Below are positions 52,932-62,266 of a DNA stretch of 64,000 nucleotides, in pieces. How positions within the stretch are numbered: position 1 is the stretch's first letter; every line of letters starts with the position of its first letter. Where the stretch lies: positions 1-64,000 of the forward strand of contig CBIHNI010000016.1 in assembly GCA_966211455.1 (NCBI GenBank). Reading direction: 5' to 3'. This DNA is from 21-14-0-10-47-8 sp966211455 (GTDB taxonomy: Bacteria; Bdellovibrionota; Bdellovibrionia; Bdellovibrionales; Bdellovibrionaceae). The notes below the pieces were generated by a model. That model searched no databases. It was not told where the DNA came from and worked only from the letters and a program-made list of their open reading frames with translations. The position numbers and the translations under genes were made by a program.

Positions 52932-54074
52932 ATGGCTGAGCTCACCCCACTCGACTCATCGAATGTCAATTCACAAGAGACGGCGGAAAAAGCGCCGAAG
53001 AAGATCAAGGTTGTGGTCAGCGATCTGCATTTGGGAAAAGGCCGGACGTTGCCGGGTGGTGGCACCAATCCGCTGGAAGAATTCTATTACGGCGATAAGC
53101 TGGTCGAATTTCTGCATTATTATTCCTCGGGCGCTTTTCGCGAATACGAAGTCGAGCTGATCATCAATGGCGATTTTCTGAATTTCCTGCAAGTCGATTA
53201 CAAGGGCCACTTTCTGACGGTTCTGACCGAAGGCGTTTGTCTGGATATATTAAAGACCATTTTGGATGGTCATAAGAACGTGTTCAAAGCGATGTCCGAT
53301 TTTGTTTCGAAGCCTGGTAATACGGTTACGTATATTGTTGGCAATCACGATCAGGCGATGCTGTGGCCCGCTTGCCGCGAATATTTAAACCAGATCGTCG
53401 GCACCAACATTCGCTATAAAAATATCGTGCACTTTTTTGATGGCGTTCATATCGAGCACGGTCATATGCACGAATCGGCCAATCGGTTGGATCCGCGCCG
53501 ATTTTTTCTGAAAAAGAATCTGGCCGAGCCAATTTTGAATCTGCCCTTCGGTTCGCTTTTCTTTGTTGAACATGTTCTAAGTATTAAACACAAGTATCCG
53601 TTCATTGATAAAATCCGGCCCTTTTCACAGATGCTGCGTTGGTCCGTTTTGAATGAAACTTGGATGACCATGGTGACCGTGTGGAAGACGATTTTTTATT
53701 TCATCAATTCGGCGATGAAAACGGATTCGCGCCGGCGTTGGTCGTTTAAGAAGCTGTTTCAAATTATTCTGGAAAGCGCGATTTTCCCCGATCTCACCGA
53801 ATCCGCACGTAAGGTTTTGGGGGACGAGCGCGTGCACACGGTGATTTTCGGTCACAGCCATGTTTACCAGTACCGCCAGTGGGCGCAGGATAAAGAATAT
53901 TTTAATACAGGCACTTGGACGGAGATCACCTCTTTGGATGTGGTCTCGCTGGGGAAAATCACCAAGCTGACCTACGTTCTGATCGAGTATCCCGAAGACG
54001 GGGGACGTCCGCGCGGCCGCCTGAAAGAGTGGAAAGGCTATCACCGCATCGAGGAAGATGTTGCCGTTTCGTAA
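52932..54074 (+). CDS. Calcineurin-like metallophosphoesterase
   Basis: 380 residues. The metal-site motifs are complete: SDLHLG, NGDFLNF, GNHD, HGHMHE and FGHSHVY. The layout with an inserted helical region (about 185-275) recalls UDP-2,3-diacylglucosamine hydrolases and related phosphoesterases, but the length is greater than LpxH. Substrate not predicted. 10 nt from the preceding gene and 23 nt from pgi, so likely one transcript. Confidence 0.88.
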   Translation: MAELTPLDSSNVNSQETAEKAPKKIKVVVSDLHLGKGRTLPGGGTNPLEEFYYGDKLVEFLHYYSSGAFREYEVELIINGDFLNFLQVDYKGHFLTVLTEGVCLDILKTILDGHKNVFKAMSDFVSKPGNTVTYIVGNHDQAMLWPACREYLNQIVGTNIRYKNIVHFFDGVHIEHGHMHESANRLDPRRFFLKKNLAEPILNLPFGSLFFVEHVLSIKHKYPFIDKIRPFSQMLRWSVLNETWMTMVTVWKTIFYFINSAMKTDSRRRWSFKKLFQIILESAIFPDLTESARKVLGDERVHTVIFGHSHVYQYRQWAQDKEYFNTGTWTEITSLDVVSLGKITKLTYVLIEYPEDGGRPRGRLKEWKGYHRIEEDVAVS

Positions 54075-54097
54075 TTCTTCGGGGAAACTCAGACCCT

Positions 54098-55318
54098 ATG
54101 ATTCAAGTGGTCGATGCCCTTCATTCCGTCTCGAGCGAAGCTAAAAACCAATGCAAAGCAGCTTTGCAAAGCGTCTTGAAGCGCCAAGATTTGGGCTTCT
54201 TTCACCTTCCGCAGCGTCAGGATTTGTGGGCAGCCGCCGAAGCCGCCGGTCAAAAGCATGCTCAGATTTCAGACGAGCTGGTGGTTGTCGGTGTGGGTGG
54301 AAGCTCATTGGGTCCGAAAGCTCTTTACGAAATTTTCGAAGATCCACGGTCGCCGAAGCAAATTTATTTCTGTGACAACGTCGATCCCATCGAATTTGAA
54401 AGAATGTGGCAACGGATCCGCAACCCAGCCAAGACGTCTTGGGCTTTCGTTTCGAAATCGGGTTCGACCATCGAAACGCTGGTGGCTGCCGATTTAATTC
54501 AAGCGCAGTACCAAAAAACAAAAGATCCATTCCACGCGATCGTCATCTCTGAAAAGCGCAGCAATCCGCTGACCGATTGGGCCGAAAAGTATGGCATGCA
54601 GTGCCTGGAAATTCCGGTCGATGTCGGGGGGCGATTTTCCGTACTGACCGCTGTCGGTATGTTTCCCATGGCCTTTATGGGATTGTCGGTGAAAGCTTTC
54701 CAGGAAGGTGCGTCTCAAGCCTTGAAAAGCGAAGCGTTGATCGCCGATCTGATGGCGCAAGTTCACGCCAGCTTTCAGCGTTCCGAGTGGATCACGTTCT
54801 TTTGGTTCTACAACTCTTGCTATGTCAGCTTTGGCCGCTGGTTGCAGCAGCTTTGGGCCGAGTCTTTGGCGAAAACCGAAAATCGCAAAGGTCAATCCGC
54901 CGCCCGGGTCAGCACTCCGGTCTTTGGAATCGGTTCCAGCGATCAGCATTCGTTGCTGCAGCAGCTGATGGATGGGGCTAAAGACAAACTGATTCTTTTC
55001 TGTCGTTATTCGAACGTTGAAACGTCGGGAGATGCGGTTCACAACTCTTATTTCAAAGGCCAGGATTTCTTTAACGGTCACAGCATGGGGCAGCTGATCT
55101 CGGCGCAAGCTCAGGGAACACGGCAAGCCTTGAATGAGCGTGGCATATCGACTTTGACCTTGCAGATTGAAAACGTCACGCCGCAGTCCTTGGGTTTCCA
55201 GCTGATGACCTGGCAATTGGTCGTGGCGGGGCTTGGCGAAATGCTGGATTTGAATGCATTCGACCAACCTGGGGTCGAGCTGGGCAAAAGACTCGCGCGC
55301 CAAATTTTACAATCCTAA
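54098..55318 (+). CDS. pgi: Glucose-6-phosphate isomerase (short form)
   Basis: 406 residues from the ATG at 54098 (the frame extends to 53915 inside the preceding gene). VVGVGGSSLGPKALYEI, VSKSGSTIETL and DVGGRFSVLTAVG are Pgi signatures, with the later Glu and His regions present. It interconverts glucose 6-phosphate and fructose 6-phosphate. The length is at the short end, as in some Epsilonproteobacteria and Gram-positives. Confidence 0.95.
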   Translation: MIQVVDALHSVSSEAKNQCKAALQSVLKRQDLGFFHLPQRQDLWAAAEAAGQKHAQISDELVVVGVGGSSLGPKALYEIFEDPRSPKQIYFCDNVDPIEFERMWQRIRNPAKTSWAFVSKSGSTIETLVAADLIQAQYQKTKDPFHAIVISEKRSNPLTDWAEKYGMQCLEIPVDVGGRFSVLTAVGMFPMAFMGLSVKAFQEGASQALKSEALIADLMAQVHASFQRSEWITFFWFYNSCYVSFGRWLQQLWAESLAKTENRKGQSAARVSTPVFGIGSSDQHSLLQQLMDGAKDKLILFCRYSNVETSGDAVHNSYFKGQDFFNGHSMGQLISAQAQGTRQALNERGISTLTLQIENVTPQSLGFQLMTWQLVVAGLGEMLDLNAFDQPGVELGKRLARQILQS

Positions 55319-55358
55319 TCTTGTGCACGGAGCCGGTTCAATTTTATACTAGAAATCC

Positions 55359-56282
55359 ATGGTTCCAAGTGGTGATGAATTCGAGAAAACAAGTATAGTC
55401 ATGTCCGACACCTTCAAGGGTCGCATGAAAGCCGCGGATGAAGCTCCGCCGGCGCTTGTCGTCTTGATGGGTCCCACCGGCTACGTCGGAAAACAGTTTC
55501 CGTTGACCAATGCCGAATGCATCATCGGCCGTTCAGTCGAATGCCAGATTTTCATCGATGATAAAAGTGTCAGCCGATCGCATGCGCGCATCAACGTGGC
55601 GGGAACAGATGTGGTGATCATGGATATGGGGTCTTCGAATAAGACCATCATCAACGGCAAGATGTTGGCGGATATGACTCCGTATCGTTTGCAAAACAAC
55701 GATCAGATCAAGACCGGCAATGTGATTTTCAAATTTTTGGAACGCGGAAATTTGGAAGCTATCACCAATAAAGAACTGAACGAAAAAGCCGAGAAGGACG
55801 CCCTGACCGGCGCTTACTCGAAGGGTGCCCTGCTTGAAAAAGGCCCTGAGGCCATGAAGCGTTCCGAAGTTTTGGCAGAAGAGCTCAGCGTTTTGGTTTT
55901 CGATTTGGATTTCTTTAAAAAGATCAACGACAACTTTGGCCACGCGGCCGGCGACTATGTTCTGAAAACATTGGCCGGTATCGTCGGCGGTAAGATGGTT
56001 CGTGCGGTCGATTATTTTGCTCGCTACGGTGGTGAAGAGTTCGTGGTTCTTTTACAAGGAACCCCGCTGAAAACGGCACTGGAAGTGGCGGAGCGAATTC
56101 GAACCACCATCGAGACGACTCAGTTTGTATTCGAGGGCAAAACGATCCCAGTCACCATTTCATTGGGTGTTGCTTCGCGCACCGTCAGTGAAACCAGCTG
56201 GGAAGTTCTATTCAAACGGGCCGATGAAGCTCTGTACAAATCCAAGCAGTCTGGCAGAAACCGAGTCACGGCTGGTAATTAG
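55359..56282 (+). CDS. dgcB: FHA-GGDEF diguanylate cyclase (DgcB-like)
   Basis: 307 residues. A short tail with DEFEKTSIV, a candidate self-phosphorylation site, leads into an FHA domain (about 30-130; IIGRS, SRSHARI, GSSNKTIING are the phospho-Thr binding landmarks) and a GGDEF domain with an intact GGEEF (224-228), making c-di-GMP from GTP. The architecture matches DgcB of Bdellovibrio bacteriovorus, which is needed for prey invasion and is activated by phospho-Thr binding of its own N-terminus. Orthology rests on architecture and tail motif, not on alignment. A second ATG at 55401 would remove that tail, so I keep 55359. Confidence 0.88.
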   Translation: MVPSGDEFEKTSIVMSDTFKGRMKAADEAPPALVVLMGPTGYVGKQFPLTNAECIIGRSVECQIFIDDKSVSRSHARINVAGTDVVIMDMGSSNKTIINGKMLADMTPYRLQNNDQIKTGNVIFKFLERGNLEAITNKELNEKAEKDALTGAYSKGALLEKGPEAMKRSEVLAEELSVLVFDLDFFKKINDNFGHAAGDYVLKTLAGIVGGKMVRAVDYFARYGGEEFVVLLQGTPLKTALEVAERIRTTIETTQFVFEGKTIPVTISLGVASRTVSETSWEVLFKRADEALYKSKQSGRNRVTAGN

Positions 56283-56484
56283 CTCGCAGACGGGCGCATA
56301 AGCATCTCTTATAGTGAAAATAACGAATAAATTCAGTTAGTTAGTGACATTTTGCTTTTTCGTATGGCCTCGTTGTTGCACAATCTTTAAGCAAGAATGA
56401 TCGGGGCGTCTATCGGGTTTTTGGGCTCAGGATGGCTAGAAAACTTTCATGGTTGGCTAACCGATTTTCAGGAGGGGATGGTCT
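56283..56484. other. Promoter region of the ECF sigma operon
   Basis: 202 bp without a gene. It ends in the strong ribosome-binding site AGGAGGGG before the ATG at 56485. Autoregulated ECF promoters usually lie in such gaps, but I cannot define the -35/-10 pair. Confidence 0.5.
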
Positions 56485-57096
56485 ATGATGGAGATTTCGG
56501 ACAACGATGCCATACAGCTGGTTCGAAACGGAGAGAGGTCGGCATTTTCCCTGCTCGTGAGGAGACATCAGAAGAGTTTGCTGCGCTTGAGCTTGAGATT
56601 TGTCAAAGACATGGATGTTGCGGAAGACGTCGTGCAGGAAAGCTTTATTAAAGCTTACGAGCGGCTGAATTCCTTTGAGGCGCGAAGCACATTTCGCAGC
56701 TGGCTTTTCCAAATCGCGATCAACACCGCAAAAAATAAATTGCGTGATCGTCGTGATGATACAACGGATATCGACAACGTGCCTTTGGCGGTGGCGGCGA
56801 AAGCCGAGTCGGGCCTTTTGCATAATGCGATCGCCGAATTGATACAGAAACATGTCGAGGATCTGCCATTCAAGCAGCGCACGGCGCTGACCTTGCGGAT
56901 CTACGAAGATCTCAGTTTCAAAGAGATCGCCGAGATCATGGACTGTCCTTATGACACAGCAAAAGCAAACTATCGCCATGCTTTGATGAGACTGCGTGAA
57001 GAGTTGCAATCGCACACGGATCTTAAAGCTTGGACGGAAGAAGTCGGAGGTTTTTTCATGGAAGTTGAACGCCGTACGGCCGAGGTGGAATCATGA
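56485..57096 (+). CDS. ECF (sigma-E type) RNA polymerase sigma factor
   Basis: 203 residues. Region 2 (VVQESFIKAYERLNSFEARS then TFRSWLF) and region 4 (LPFKQRTALTLRIYEDLSFK then EIAEIMDCPYDTAKANYRHA) are complete, separated by the short linker of ECF factors. Ribosome-binding site AGGAGGGG is strong. It overlaps the next gene by 4 nt and probably directs stress or envelope genes. Confidence 0.94.
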   Translation: MMEISDNDAIQLVRNGERSAFSLLVRRHQKSLLRLSLRFVKDMDVAEDVVQESFIKAYERLNSFEARSTFRSWLFQIAINTAKNKLRDRRDDTTDIDNVPLAVAAKAESGLLHNAIAELIQKHVEDLPFKQRTALTLRIYEDLSFKEIAEIMDCPYDTAKANYRHALMRLREELQSHTDLKAWTEEVGGFFMEVERRTAEVES

Positions 57097-57632
57097 GTCG
57101 CGAAAACTGGTGGCTCGATTACGTCGAGAAAGAAATCGACGAGGCCACCCAAGCCGAAATGAAAGCTCTCTTGCGCCATTCTGCGGTTGATCAAGAACTG
57201 GTGAAATCTATTTCTGAAACGAAGGCTCTGTTAAAAGATCATTCAGAGCTTTTGCCGAAGATTGAAAAAGAAGAGCTGGATTTTCTGCATGATAAAATTA
57301 TGAGCGGAATTGAAACCGCGGTGATGAAACCGCCCGCCCGTGTGCGCCTGCAGGCGCACCACCGACGTTGGGTTCGCTCGGCATTTTCGGGGCTGGCCGT
57401 GCTGGCCCTGATGATGTCGGTCGGGTCCTGGGTTTCGAACAAAGGTCGTAACACGCAGTGGGATGTTTCCCAGCAAATGGCCGCCCAAGCCCAACAAAAG
57501 CCCGAGGATCTGTCGGTTTTAATGACCTATCAGACCGAGCACGACTTTTTTGTGGACGTGGCCAGTCAGAGCTTGGATCATTTAACCAAGGAGCAGTTCG
57601 AAAGCTTGCTGAAGGTGACCAAGACACGTTGA
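57093..57632 (+). CDS. Putative anti-sigma factor, single-pass
   Basis: 179 residues. A cytoplasmic N-terminal domain rich in Glu and Leu, one membrane helix (about 93-112) and a periplasmic C-terminus. The frame overlaps the sigma gene by 4 nt (ATGA), the classic arrangement for an ECF anti-sigma. No zinc-binding (ZAS) HxxxCxxC motif is visible, so the class is not the common one. Confidence 0.75.
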   Translation: MSRENWWLDYVEKEIDEATQAEMKALLRHSAVDQELVKSISETKALLKDHSELLPKIEKEELDFLHDKIMSGIETAVMKPPARVRLQAHHRRWVRSAFSGLAVLALMMSVGSWVSNKGRNTQWDVSQQMAAQAQQKPEDLSVLMTYQTEHDFFVDVASQSLDHLTKEQFESLLKVTKTR

Positions 57633-57674
57633 TCTGGGGTACCGGGGAGCTTTACGCACTGGCAAGCTCTTCGC

Positions 57675-58139
57675 GTGAACAGACGGGTTCTTGTTTTTTT
57701 ACTATCTCTGATGGTCGCAGGCGCCGCGCTTGCGATCGATTCTCGCAACAAGGTTGAAGAGCTTTTTATCTGGAAAATTTCGGATGAGCTCAAATTGACA
57801 GTTCCGGAAGAAAAAAATCTTTCGGATCTGCTGCGCGGTTTGAACCAGCGTCGTGTGAAAATCAACGAAGACCTGCAGGCGACGCTGAAAAAGATGTCGA
57901 CCGCGACCCAAAGCAAGGATCGCGAAAAAATTCTGATCGAGCATCGCAGACTTTTGAAGTCCTACAGCGATCTTTCCATCGAGGAAGCCGATCGCATTCA
58001 AAAAATGCTCGGCAATGACAAAGCCGTGCAGTATTTCGTCTTGAAGAACGATCTGACCAATCGTCTGAAGACGATGCTGGCATCTCCAGAGAAAAAATCG
58101 ACAGAGCCCATGGCCCCACCGAAAGTCATCGAAGAGTAA
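57675..58139 (+). CDS. Periplasmic CpxP/Spy-like protein
   Basis: 154 residues starting with GTG. A signal peptide (MNRRVLVFLLSLMVAGAALA) is followed by long helices with LTVPEEKNLSDLLRGL and EKILIEHRRLLKSYSDLS, resembling the helical hairpin of periplasmic Cpx/Spy stress proteins that sense or chaperone unfolded proteins. It lies 42 nt after the anti-sigma gene and its 3' end is 2 nt from the convergent 58142 gene. Confidence 0.65.
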   Translation: MNRRVLVFLLSLMVAGAALAIDSRNKVEELFIWKISDELKLTVPEEKNLSDLLRGLNQRRVKINEDLQATLKKMSTATQSKDREKILIEHRRLLKSYSDLSIEEADRIQKMLGNDKAVQYFVLKNDLTNRLKTMLASPEKKSTEPMAPPKVIEE

Positions 58140-58141
58140 AT

Positions 58142-58456
58142 TTACTTATCGGTCGTTTCGAAAACTTTTTGTTCGGAAAGAACTTTCTGTTTTTCGCGGG
58201 CATCGATCAGCTTTGTGTCTCGGTCGCGTGTCTTTGACGGTTCGGTCTGGGGCCGGACCTTTTTCTCGACCGGGGATGGCGGCGTCTCCGTTTCGGCGGG
58301 TTTTGTTTCGCTTTCCGGTGGCAACGTCGATGTGGTTGTCGCCGCGGTTTCCGGTGGCGGCGCCACTTCTTGTGGCGATTTCAAAACCAGAAATAGAACC
58401 CATCCGGCCACAATCAATAAAAGAACGATCCACAAGGGGCGGTTCGGCATTTTCAT
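58142..58456 (-). CDS. Small single-pass Pro/Thr-rich protein
   Basis: 104 residues from the ATG at 58456 (GGAGAATCC upstream), overlapping the repeat-lipoprotein stop by 4 nt. One membrane helix (about 6-25), a Pro/Thr/Glu-rich periplasmic stalk and a Lys/Arg/Glu tail. Translational coupling suggests it works with the 726-residue lipoprotein as anchor or assembly partner. No known family. Confidence 0.7.
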   Translation of the reverse strand: MKMPNRPLWIVLLLIVAGWVLFLVLKSPQEVAPPPETAATTTSTLPPESETKPAETETPPSPVEKKVRPQTEPSKTRDRDTKLIDAREKQKVLSEQKVFETTDK

Positions 58457-60633
58457 GGATTCTCCGATTTCAGCGGCAGGTAACGGAACCAAACGTCAAA
58501 CATCAGATGATAGCGGCCGTCCGTGGTTTTCACGACAGACTTTAAAGTCGTCTCGTTGCCATGGATATCGATCTCTTTATAATTCGGATCGGCATTCAGA
58601 TCGATCACTTCGATTTGCATCTCCGTCAGACTGACCAGCTCATCAGGTTGTGCTTTGCCGTCGTGATTGCGATCGTTCCACAGGCGAAGTTTCGCGAAGA
58701 CGGGATCTTCTTTGGTGATGTAAGTGTCGCCATTTTGATCGAACTTGGCCAAAGCTTTGTAGCCGTCTTCGGCAAATTTACCATCAGGTCCTTTGGTGTT
58801 ATCACCAAAAAGCTCGTCGATCCCTTTCACTTCGCCATTTTTATTCGGAAGCGCGATAAAGAAGTACTGCGCCGATTTATACCAACCGATGCGCAAAGGT
58901 GAATAGGCTACGGGCTTCGAGTTCGCACCGAGAATATCAAAAATGATTCCTTCGAGCGGCGAGCTGAACTGCAGAAGCTCGGGTTTTTCGACATTCGAAT
59001 TCATATGAATCATCAATGGCGAGCCTGGATTCTGCCATTCAATATCCATGCAGCTGACTTTATTGAAAGACATGTTTCCTTGAATCGAACCGTTGTAGCA
59101 CTGCAAAGTCTGACGATAGTTATCGCAACGGACCGAATCACCGCGGTAGCGCTGGGTATAGCTGTAGACACTGTAGCCGTTGATCGTCTGCCCGTGGCTC
59201 AAATTGTACACGGTGCCAACGTCATCGCCGTATTCCCCGGCCGAGTACAAAGTGATCTGACAGCCCTTTGGACTTTCCACGTAACAAGAGGTCGCCGTCC
59301 AGCTGCCGGTCATCGAGCCGTTGTAGCAAGTGCGGGTTTCGGCTTGGCAAGTGGATCCAAATGGAACCACGCTGGATGCGTAGGTTTGAACTTGATCACC
59401 ATGTTGATAAGTTCGGCCGTTGAATGAACATGTCGACGGGCCCGCCACCTGACAAGAAAGGTAAGGTGCATCGCCACTGAGACTGCCGTTGTGGCAAGTG
59501 CGCGTCTGGGCTTGGCAGCTGCCACCGAAAGGGACGCTCGCGCTGGTATAAGCTGTAACCGAAGATCCGTGCGCCACGGTTTGTCCTTGAATCACGCAGG
59601 CCATCGGTTGGCCAGGGCTGCAGGCTCCATAAATCGCCGCTGAATTTCCGCCCAAAGTTCCGTTGTTACAAGTGCGCGATTGCGCTTGGCAGCTGCTGCC
59701 ATAAGGAACCGTGCTATCCGTATAGGCGGTGATCGTTTGCCCGTGGGCGATCGTCTGTCCATTGAAACTGCAGGCCGCTGGTTGATTTTGTGTGCAGCTT
59801 CCGGCCATGTAGCTTCCGCTTAAAGCGCCGTTGCTGCAAACACGAGTCTGACTGACGCAAGATTCGCCGTAAGGAACGCTGGCATTTTGATAAGCCACGA
59901 CGCTACCGCCATTTGCGATCGTCATGCCGTTGAACGAACAAGGTGAAGATTGGCCGACGACGCAAGAACCGTAAGGGTGGCTGCCAGACAGAACGCCGTT
60001 CATACATTTGCGGGATTCGGCCGAGCAAGTTTGTCCAAATGGAACGCTGGCGTTCAGGTATGCGATCACCGATTCGCCATGGGCGATGGCGCGACCGTTG
60101 AAAAGACATTGGGCGGGACCGCCAACCGCACAGCTTTCGTAGCTGTACGAGCCACTGAGCCTACCGTTGTTGCAGGTTCTGGTTTCCTGCACGCAGCTTT
60201 GTCCGAAAGCCACCGTTGAATTCTGATAAGCCACGACGGTTCCGCCATGCGGAATGGTTTTGCCATTGAAAAGACAAGCGGCGGGTTTGCCAACCTGGCA
60301 GCTGGCGTAAGTGTAAGAGCCCGACAGTTGTCCACCCGAACACTTGCGCACTTCGCTGACACATGTCGATCCGACCGGTACGCTTGAATTTTGATAAGCG
60401 GTGACGGTCTGTCCATCGGTCAAAATCTGGCCGTTGAACACGCAGATATTGGCACAAGAAGGATCGCTGGGATTGGTCAGACAAATATTTTGAGTGTCAT
60501 TTTTTTCTTCCGAAGCCAGATCGGTCGTAAAACTTTTCTTTGAACAGTTCTGAAAGCTGGTGAAAAGAACAACCATCGACATCAAGGTTCCAACGACAAC
60601 CGCAATTTGCTTTGCACTTGAAAGCTTCCGCAC
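58453..60633 (-). CDS. Cys-repeat lipoprotein with EF-hand-like C-terminal domain
   Basis: 726 residues, GTG start after AAGGGG. The signal peptide ends in FTSFQNCSK, sharing FQNCSK...DLAS with the lipoprotein at 13457. Seven copies of a roughly 55-residue unit follow (C.FNG.TI.HG..V.AY....VPFG..C...TR.C.NG.LSG), with an eighth degenerate copy; each unit has several Cys, pointing to disulfides. The C-terminal domain carries DQNGDTYITKEDPVF and DRNHDGKAQPDEL, EF-hand-like calcium loops. Probably a surface-exposed, calcium-stabilised protein; its partner is the small membrane protein downstream. Confidence 0.88.
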   Translation of the reverse strand: MRKLSSAKQIAVVVGTLMSMVVLFTSFQNCSKKSFTTDLASEEKNDTQNICLTNPSDPSCANICVFNGQILTDGQTVTAYQNSSVPVGSTCVSEVRKCSGGQLSGSYTYASCQVGKPAACLFNGKTIPHGGTVVAYQNSTVAFGQSCVQETRTCNNGRLSGSYSYESCAVGGPAQCLFNGRAIAHGESVIAYLNASVPFGQTCSAESRKCMNGVLSGSHPYGSCVVGQSSPCSFNGMTIANGGSVVAYQNASVPYGESCVSQTRVCSNGALSGSYMAGSCTQNQPAACSFNGQTIAHGQTITAYTDSTVPYGSSCQAQSRTCNNGTLGGNSAAIYGACSPGQPMACVIQGQTVAHGSSVTAYTSASVPFGGSCQAQTRTCHNGSLSGDAPYLSCQVAGPSTCSFNGRTYQHGDQVQTYASSVVPFGSTCQAETRTCYNGSMTGSWTATSCYVESPKGCQITLYSAGEYGDDVGTVYNLSHGQTINGYSVYSYTQRYRGDSVRCDNYRQTLQCYNGSIQGNMSFNKVSCMDIEWQNPGSPLMIHMNSNVEKPELLQFSSPLEGIIFDILGANSKPVAYSPLRIGWYKSAQYFFIALPNKNGEVKGIDELFGDNTKGPDGKFAEDGYKALAKFDQNGDTYITKEDPVFAKLRLWNDRNHDGKAQPDELVSLTEMQIEVIDLNADPNYKEIDIHGNETTLKSVVKTTDGRYHLMFDVWFRYLPLKSENP

Positions 60634-60765
60634 GCAACACCCCTTATGGCCTTAGTCTAGTCGGCTCATTTTAGGAAAATCTGAAGGGAATGTTGTGTCA
60701 GGATTCAATTTTGCGATCGTCTCAAATCGAGATTTCTCCTCTGGCAGGCGAAAGGCCTGTCGATC

Positions 60766-61557
60766 TTACTGACAGACTGACAGGCTGGATACGATAGATG
60801 CGATCTCATCGATCTTTTCATTGGCGTTGTTGCTTTTAATAACGGCCCAGTAAGCGCCGCTGGCCAGGACAATTTTGCCTTTGCTCTGTATCTGCCGCGC
60901 CAGGATTTGCACTCCACAGTTCAAGTTTGTTTCTGGATCTAAAATTGTTTTATCCGGATCGGTGGCGGAAAGCAGACGATCCTTGGACCAATCAAATTTG
61001 CAGTACGAAGCCCACTGCGTATCTTGATAAGAAAGCTGCATCAACCCTTCGCTCCAGACGGGTTGGCCGGTGATGGGATCTGTTCCCATGGTGCTTTCTT
61101 GAAATCGGTTCAGCGGGTTGAAGCCGCTTTCATATTTGACGATGCCCGCGATCAGTTGTCCGGCGACGTTGATTTTCTCATTCTCATTGAGACTCTGGTA
61201 AGTCGGGCAGAACAGGCTGAAATCCGAAGCGCTTAACAGCGGCTTTGCGACCCCTTTTAGCAAGCTGAACACGTACTGGCTCCACTCTTTGGCCACGGGA
61301 CGCGAAGCTGTTTCCCAAACCAGGGGCTCGAATGCATACTCGGCCACGGGCGGTTCTTTGGTGGGCTCTTCGGTCGATGGATCTTCGGGATCTGGATTGG
61401 TTGGCGATTGCGGATCGCGGGGGGCGGTCGCGGACGAGCTTGATGGCGAAGCGTTCGTAGCCGAGCCCCCATCCTGGCGGCAGGCGCAGAGAAGCATAAC
61501 GGAAAGGATCAAGACGCATTTGAGCAAGCGGAAATGCCCGGCATAAGAGAAAGACAT
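60766..61557 (-). CDS. Lytic transglycosylase (SLT-type) lipoprotein
   Basis: 263 residues from the ATG at 61557 (GGAGG upstream). The signal peptide ends in MLLCAC, so it is lipidated. After an acidic Pro/Ser linker, the SLT-like domain shows GIVKYESGFNP (catalytic Glu), EGLMQLSYQDTQW and DPETNLNCGVQILARQI. It cleaves peptidoglycan glycosidic bonds. It does not share a close operon with the upstream repeat protein; the gap is 132 bp. Confidence 0.85.
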   Translation of the reverse strand: MSFSYAGHFRLLKCVLILSVMLLCACRQDGGSATNASPSSSSATAPRDPQSPTNPDPEDPSTEEPTKEPPVAEYAFEPLVWETASRPVAKEWSQYVFSLLKGVAKPLLSASDFSLFCPTYQSLNENEKINVAGQLIAGIVKYESGFNPLNRFQESTMGTDPITGQPVWSEGLMQLSYQDTQWASYCKFDWSKDRLLSATDPDKTILDPETNLNCGVQILARQIQSKGKIVLASGAYWAVIKSNNANEKIDEIASIVSSLSVCQ

Positions 61558-61854
61558 CGAAACCTCCATTTGGGAATGTTGAGGTGGTGTCTCTATTCTG
61601 AAATCAAAGCGCGGACGAAATCATGGAGGGCGCCGAATCTGTAATGTTTTGTAATCGCCAACGGGACTTTGAGCTTGAGATTGGCGCAGGGAGCCGGCTT
61701 TCGGCCCTGATTTGTTGCGAGATCGGGAATATTTTTAAAAGAGTTTCTGATGCGCGAGGGAAAACGACGTCTTTACGGGTATCGTATTTTTATTTCGCAG
61801 AACTTCGTCTATAGTCGGCCTCAACTTTCTTTCTGATATTTTAAAGGAGAAAAC
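61558..61854. other. Divergent intergenic region
   Basis: 297 bp between the transglycosylase and the cytochrome b562-like gene. TATAGT near 61811 is a possible -10 box for the latter, with no convincing -35. A 63-codon open frame at 61623 has no ribosome-binding site and is not called. Confidence 0.45.
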
Positions 61855-62262
61855 ATGAAAAAGATTTTCTTTGCGATTTTGATGATGACGTCTTTCTCGG
61901 CCTTGGCGGCGGATCTTCCCGCATCTTTGAAGGACACCATGAAACAGATGTCCGAGGCTTTGAAAATAGCCGCGACCCAAGTTAAAAAACCAGAATTGAA
62001 TGAAAGCTCGGCCGTGCAGGCGGACAATTTTGTAAAGTTCGCTTTGCATGCGAAAACTTTCTCGCCGGGTTGGATGGCCTCTTTACCGGCGGATCAGCAA
62101 GTGGCGACCAAAGCCGATTATGATCATGCGCTAGATCAGACAGCCGAGCTGGGCGTGCAAATGGCTCAAGCTTTCCGCGCCAATGACAATGCGACAGCTT
62201 CGATTCTTTTGAATCAATTGTTGGACGCCAAAAAAGAAGGCCACAAGCAGTTTAAGAAGTAG
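61855..62262 (+). CDS. Cytochrome b562-like periplasmic protein
   Basis: 135 residues. A signal peptide (cleavage after ALAA) precedes a four-helix-bundle pattern. The early TMKQMSEALK offers a Met in the ligand position, and the terminal LLDAKKEGHKQFKK holds the conserved His of the b562 family. Heme ligation is inferred from position. AAAGGAG upstream supports the start. Confidence 0.75.
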   Translation: MKKIFFAILMMTSFSALAADLPASLKDTMKQMSEALKIAATQVKKPELNESSAVQADNFVKFALHAKTFSPGWMASLPADQQVATKADYDHALDQTAELGVQMAQAFRANDNATASILLNQLLDAKKEGHKQFKK

Positions 62263-62266
62263 CGAA

